Below, piece by piece: positions 62,584 to 64,000 of a stretch of DNA of 64,000 nt; the first letter of the stretch is position 1, and each line of letters begins with the position of its first letter. Under the pieces are notes generated by a model that saw only the letters and a list, made by a program, of their open reading frames with translations, made no database searches and was not told where the DNA came from. A program made the translations under genes and the position numbers. Source of the DNA: Arthrobacter sp. NtRootA1 (GTDB lineage Bacteria > Actinomycetota > Actinomycetes > Actinomycetales > Micrococcaceae); the NCBI RefSeq assembly GCF_019976975.1, contig NZ_AP024630.1, positions 4,464,001 to 4,528,000 of the forward strand, written 5' to 3'.

Positions 62584-63069
62584 CTAAACCAATGCTCCTC
62601 CGCCCTCGTCCACATCGCCACCGGATACGGTGCCACGCCAAGCTCCGGTTTCATGCCCTTGCGCCTCGATGAACTTCTTGAATTTGTCCAGATCGGCGCC
62701 CACCCGCAAGCTGTCCGCTCCGACCGCCGAGCCGGCTTTTTCAGCGAGGGTGTCAGGCTCCCATTCGATCTCCACATTGACGCGGGTCCGCCCGGCGTCC
62801 AGCGGTTCAAACGTCACCGTTCCCGCATTGCGCGGGCCGTCCACGCTCGCCCAGCTGACCAGGGAATCGGGCACCTGCTCAATGATCTGGGCATTGTATT
62901 CGCGCTTTACGCCACCCACATTTGTTGAGAAGTGGAGAGCTGTATCATCGATCTGTTCTACGGACTCCACTCCGTTCATGAACTCCGGAAAGGTCTCGAA
63001 CTGCGTCCACTGGTTGTAGGCGACTGAGACGGGTACATCTACTTCGATTGCTTTATTGACGGTAGCCAT
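62584..63069 (-). CDS. SRPBCC family protein
   Basis: A 161-residue Bet v1-like protein: NKAIEVDVPVSVAYNQWTQFETFPEFMNGVESVEQI at the start, VSWASVDGPRNAGTVTFEPL in the middle, and the C-terminal amphipathic helix ADLDKFKKFIEAQG. It is a clear paralogue of the protein at 39049-39750, but lacks the Thr-rich tail. Ligand unknown. AAGGAGCAACACC precedes ATG 63069; an upstream extension with two 18-base tandem repeats (63095-63130) is open in frame but is judged untranslated. It follows the acidic-protein gene on the same strand after a 148-base gap containing GC-rich hairpins. Confidence 0.82.
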   Translation of the reverse strand: MATVNKAIEVDVPVSVAYNQWTQFETFPEFMNGVESVEQIDDTALHFSTNVGGVKREYNAQIIEQVPDSLVSWASVDGPRNAGTVTFEPLDAGRTRVNVEIEWEPDTLAEKAGSAVGADSLRVGADLDKFKKFIEAQGHETGAWRGTVSGGDVDEGGGALV

Positions 63070-63094
63070 AAGGTGTTGCTCCTTCAATGTTCTC

Positions 63095-63130
63095 TTCTTG
63101 GACTGGACACTTTTCTTGGACCGGACACTT
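63095..63130. repeat. 18-base tandem duplication upstream of the SRPBCC gene
   Basis: TTCTTGGACTGGACACTT and TTCTTGGACCGGACACTT stand head to tail with a single difference, 26 bases upstream of the SRPBCC start. Confidence 0.7.
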
Positions 63131-63150
63131 TTGCGTCGGGTATTGCCGGC

Positions 63151-63206
63151 GGCGCGCCAGCCGGCTGGCTGCATAACCGGTGGCGCGCCTGTCTTATGGG
63201 CGCGCC
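63151..63206. repeat. Three GGCGCGCC palindromes forming hairpins
   Basis: GGCGCGCC occurs at 63151, 63182 and 63199. GGCGCGCCA (63151-63159) pairs perfectly with TGGCGCGCC (63181-63189) around an AGCCGGCT core. This lies just past the stop of the acidic-protein gene and likely acts as its terminator. Confidence 0.6.
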
Positions 63207-63217
63207 GTGGTTACGGC

Positions 63218-63589
63218 CTAACCTGCGTCGAAATTCTCTTCGTCGTCGTCCTTGGGTGACTGGTCCCGGGGCAGATCATTGCCGCTGCCATCGGCCAGGG
63301 AGTCAGCAGGCTGGTCCAGATTCTGCTCGGCCTGGGACTGTTCGTCGATGCCACCGAAGCGGCCTGCGCCAGGTTCGCCTGCGCTGTCCGAGTCCTCGGG
63401 ATCCAGGTGGCTGAGATTTGGTGCGCCGGTTGCATATGTTTCGCCGTCTGGGCTGTCCTCGCTCAGGCCGGCTTCGCTGAGGTCCTCTTCCACACGGGGC
63501 TGCGCCTGTGATCCGCCCGCTTCCTGCTCTGCGGTAGGGGTACCGTACCCTCCGACTTCCTCTTCAGGTGTTGCGTTCTGCTTGTCCAT
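63218..63589 (-). CDS. Acidic, disordered hypothetical protein
   Basis: A 123-residue protein dominated by Glu, Asp, Gln, Gly, Ser and Pro, with no hydrophobic core and no signal peptide: TPEEEVGGYGTPTAEQEAGG, EEDLSEAGLSEDSPDGE, HLDPEDSDSAGEPGAGRFGG, PKDDDEENFD. It is very acidic and probably unfolded, as seen in stress-protective hydrophilin-like proteins, though no family is recognised. ATG 63589 has AAAGGACAGG before it. The motif TAAGTTTGCTGACTAA lies ~91 bases upstream (63680-63695), nearly the same as that before the SRPBCC gene at 39049. Confidence 0.68.
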   Translation of the reverse strand: MDKQNATPEEEVGGYGTPTAEQEAGGSQAQPRVEEDLSEAGLSEDSPDGETYATGAPNLSHLDPEDSDSAGEPGAGRFGGIDEQSQAEQNLDQPADSLADGSGNDLPRDQSPKDDDEENFDAG

Positions 63590-63679
63590 GTGACCTGTCC
63601 TTTCCATGCGGTGGAACGTGTTAATGGAACACTTCGAACCTATAAGGACGGTTGGCGACGTGTCCATGCTTTGAAGAAA

Positions 63680-63695
63680 TTAGTCAGCAAACTTA
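63680..63695 (-). promoter_or_regulatory. TAAGTTTGCTGAC motif upstream of the acidic-protein gene
   Basis: On the minus strand TAAGTTTGCTGACTAA, 14 of 16 identical to 39006-39021. Possibly a promoter element or regulator box shared by stress-type genes. Confidence 0.4.
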
Positions 63696-63715
63696 GCAAT
63701 TTCGTGCTGGAGGCG

Positions 63716-64000
63716 CTATCGTGGCAGCCCCGATTCGTAGGGCACGAAGTCCGGACGCAACACGACCTCACTCGCACCCATCACCGCGATGTCCTCCCAC
63801 AACACCAGGAACGATCCCCTGTGCCACCAACGCAACAACTGCGCCACCGGCCAAGGCTGCGTCATCCCTTGCCGCTCAAACCCAAGGAAAGACGACGCCG
63901 TCCGCGGACTCACAATGATGCCCACCAAGCGGGCCTGGCTCAGGAGGTGGGTCGGTGCCGAATCCAAGGCGAAGCGGAAATCTGAAACCTCGCCCAGCCG
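63716..64000 (-). CDS. Hypothetical protein, C-terminal part only
   Basis: The frame is open to the right window edge, so only the last ~94 residues are seen. It ends ...VVLRPDFVPYESGLPR. Visible stretches are LGEVSDFRFALDSAPTHLLSQARLVG, IIVSPRTASSFLGFERQ and WWHRGSFLVLWEDIAVMG. No family recognised and no membrane helix. The true start and function lie outside the window. Its stop is followed by the TAAGTTTGCTGAC motif of the next gene. Confidence 0.55.
   Translation of the reverse strand, partial: RLGEVSDFRFALDSAPTHLLSQARLVGIIVSPRTASSFLGFERQGMTQPWPVAQLLRWWHRGSFLVLWEDIAVMGASEVVLRPDFVPYESGLPR

Overview
The window looks like chromosomal DNA of a high-GC actinobacterium, most probably a member of the Micrococcaceae close to Arthrobacter or Paenarthrobacter. 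This rests on codon use, strong AGGAGG-type ribosome binding sites, frequent GTG/TTG starts, and the type of uricase, DUF559 protein, SulP-carbonic anhydrase fusion and MmyB-type regulator. It is an inference from family recognition, not a search. No rRNA, tRNA, CRISPR array, prophage or replication origin was seen. The only clear mobile element is one IS3-family insertion sequence.

Region 1 (1-20136) is a purine-scavenging block. On the minus strand are guanine deaminase, an AzgA-type purine permease, an XdhC-type maturation factor and a xanthine dehydrogenase (FAD subunit plus a fused FeS-molybdenum subunit that runs off the left edge). On the plus strand are an 8-oxoguanine-type deaminase, uricase, a urate/xanthine permease and an operon of NAD-malic enzyme, malate synthase, a DUF6986-type aldolase and (S)-ureidoglycine aminohydrolase, opposed by an IclR regulator. 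Together they lead guanine to xanthine to urate, and carry ureide-derived glyoxylate into malate and pyruvate. The middle enzymes (5-hydroxyisourate hydrolase, OHCU decarboxylase, allantoinase, allantoate hydrolase, ureidoglycolate lyase) are not in the window. A DUF559/AbiEi-like gene flanked by two matching hairpins in opposite orientation interrupts the block.

Region 2 (20194-32000) holds the IS3 element, an orphan HATPase protein, a class A penicillin-binding protein, a glutamine amidotransferase, an MFS exporter, an ammonium transporter with GlnR-like boxes, a DUF1992 protein and a SulP-carbonic anhydrase fusion.

Region 3 (32100-46430) holds a tightly overlapping acyl-CoA dehydrogenase / PIG-L-NodS fusion / glycosyltransferase operon, adenylate kinase, and two rhamnogalacturonan-lyase-type genes (PL26-like intracellular, PL11-like secreted) that share a LacI-type operator. 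It also has an SDR enzyme, a glycosyltransferase followed by a 58-residue protein with a LAxTG sorting-like tail, and a secreted GH16 enzyme.

Region 4 (46649-64000) holds a Nudix hydrolase, alpha/beta hydrolases, a MOSC protein, a heterodimeric ABC exporter, an MmyB regulator and an azoreductase/AAA pair. It also has a compact biosynthetic locus in which HxlR-thioesterase converges on an AvrD-KASIII-ACP-flavodoxin operon, then CYTH-CHAD, SRPBCC and acidic proteins.

The most novel-looking signals are the covarying hairpin pair around the DUF559 gene, the AvrD/KASIII/ACP locus, the acyl-CoA dehydrogenase/PIG-L-NodS/GT2 module, the structured leaders of guaD and uricase, and a ~90-base intergenic repeat present twice.
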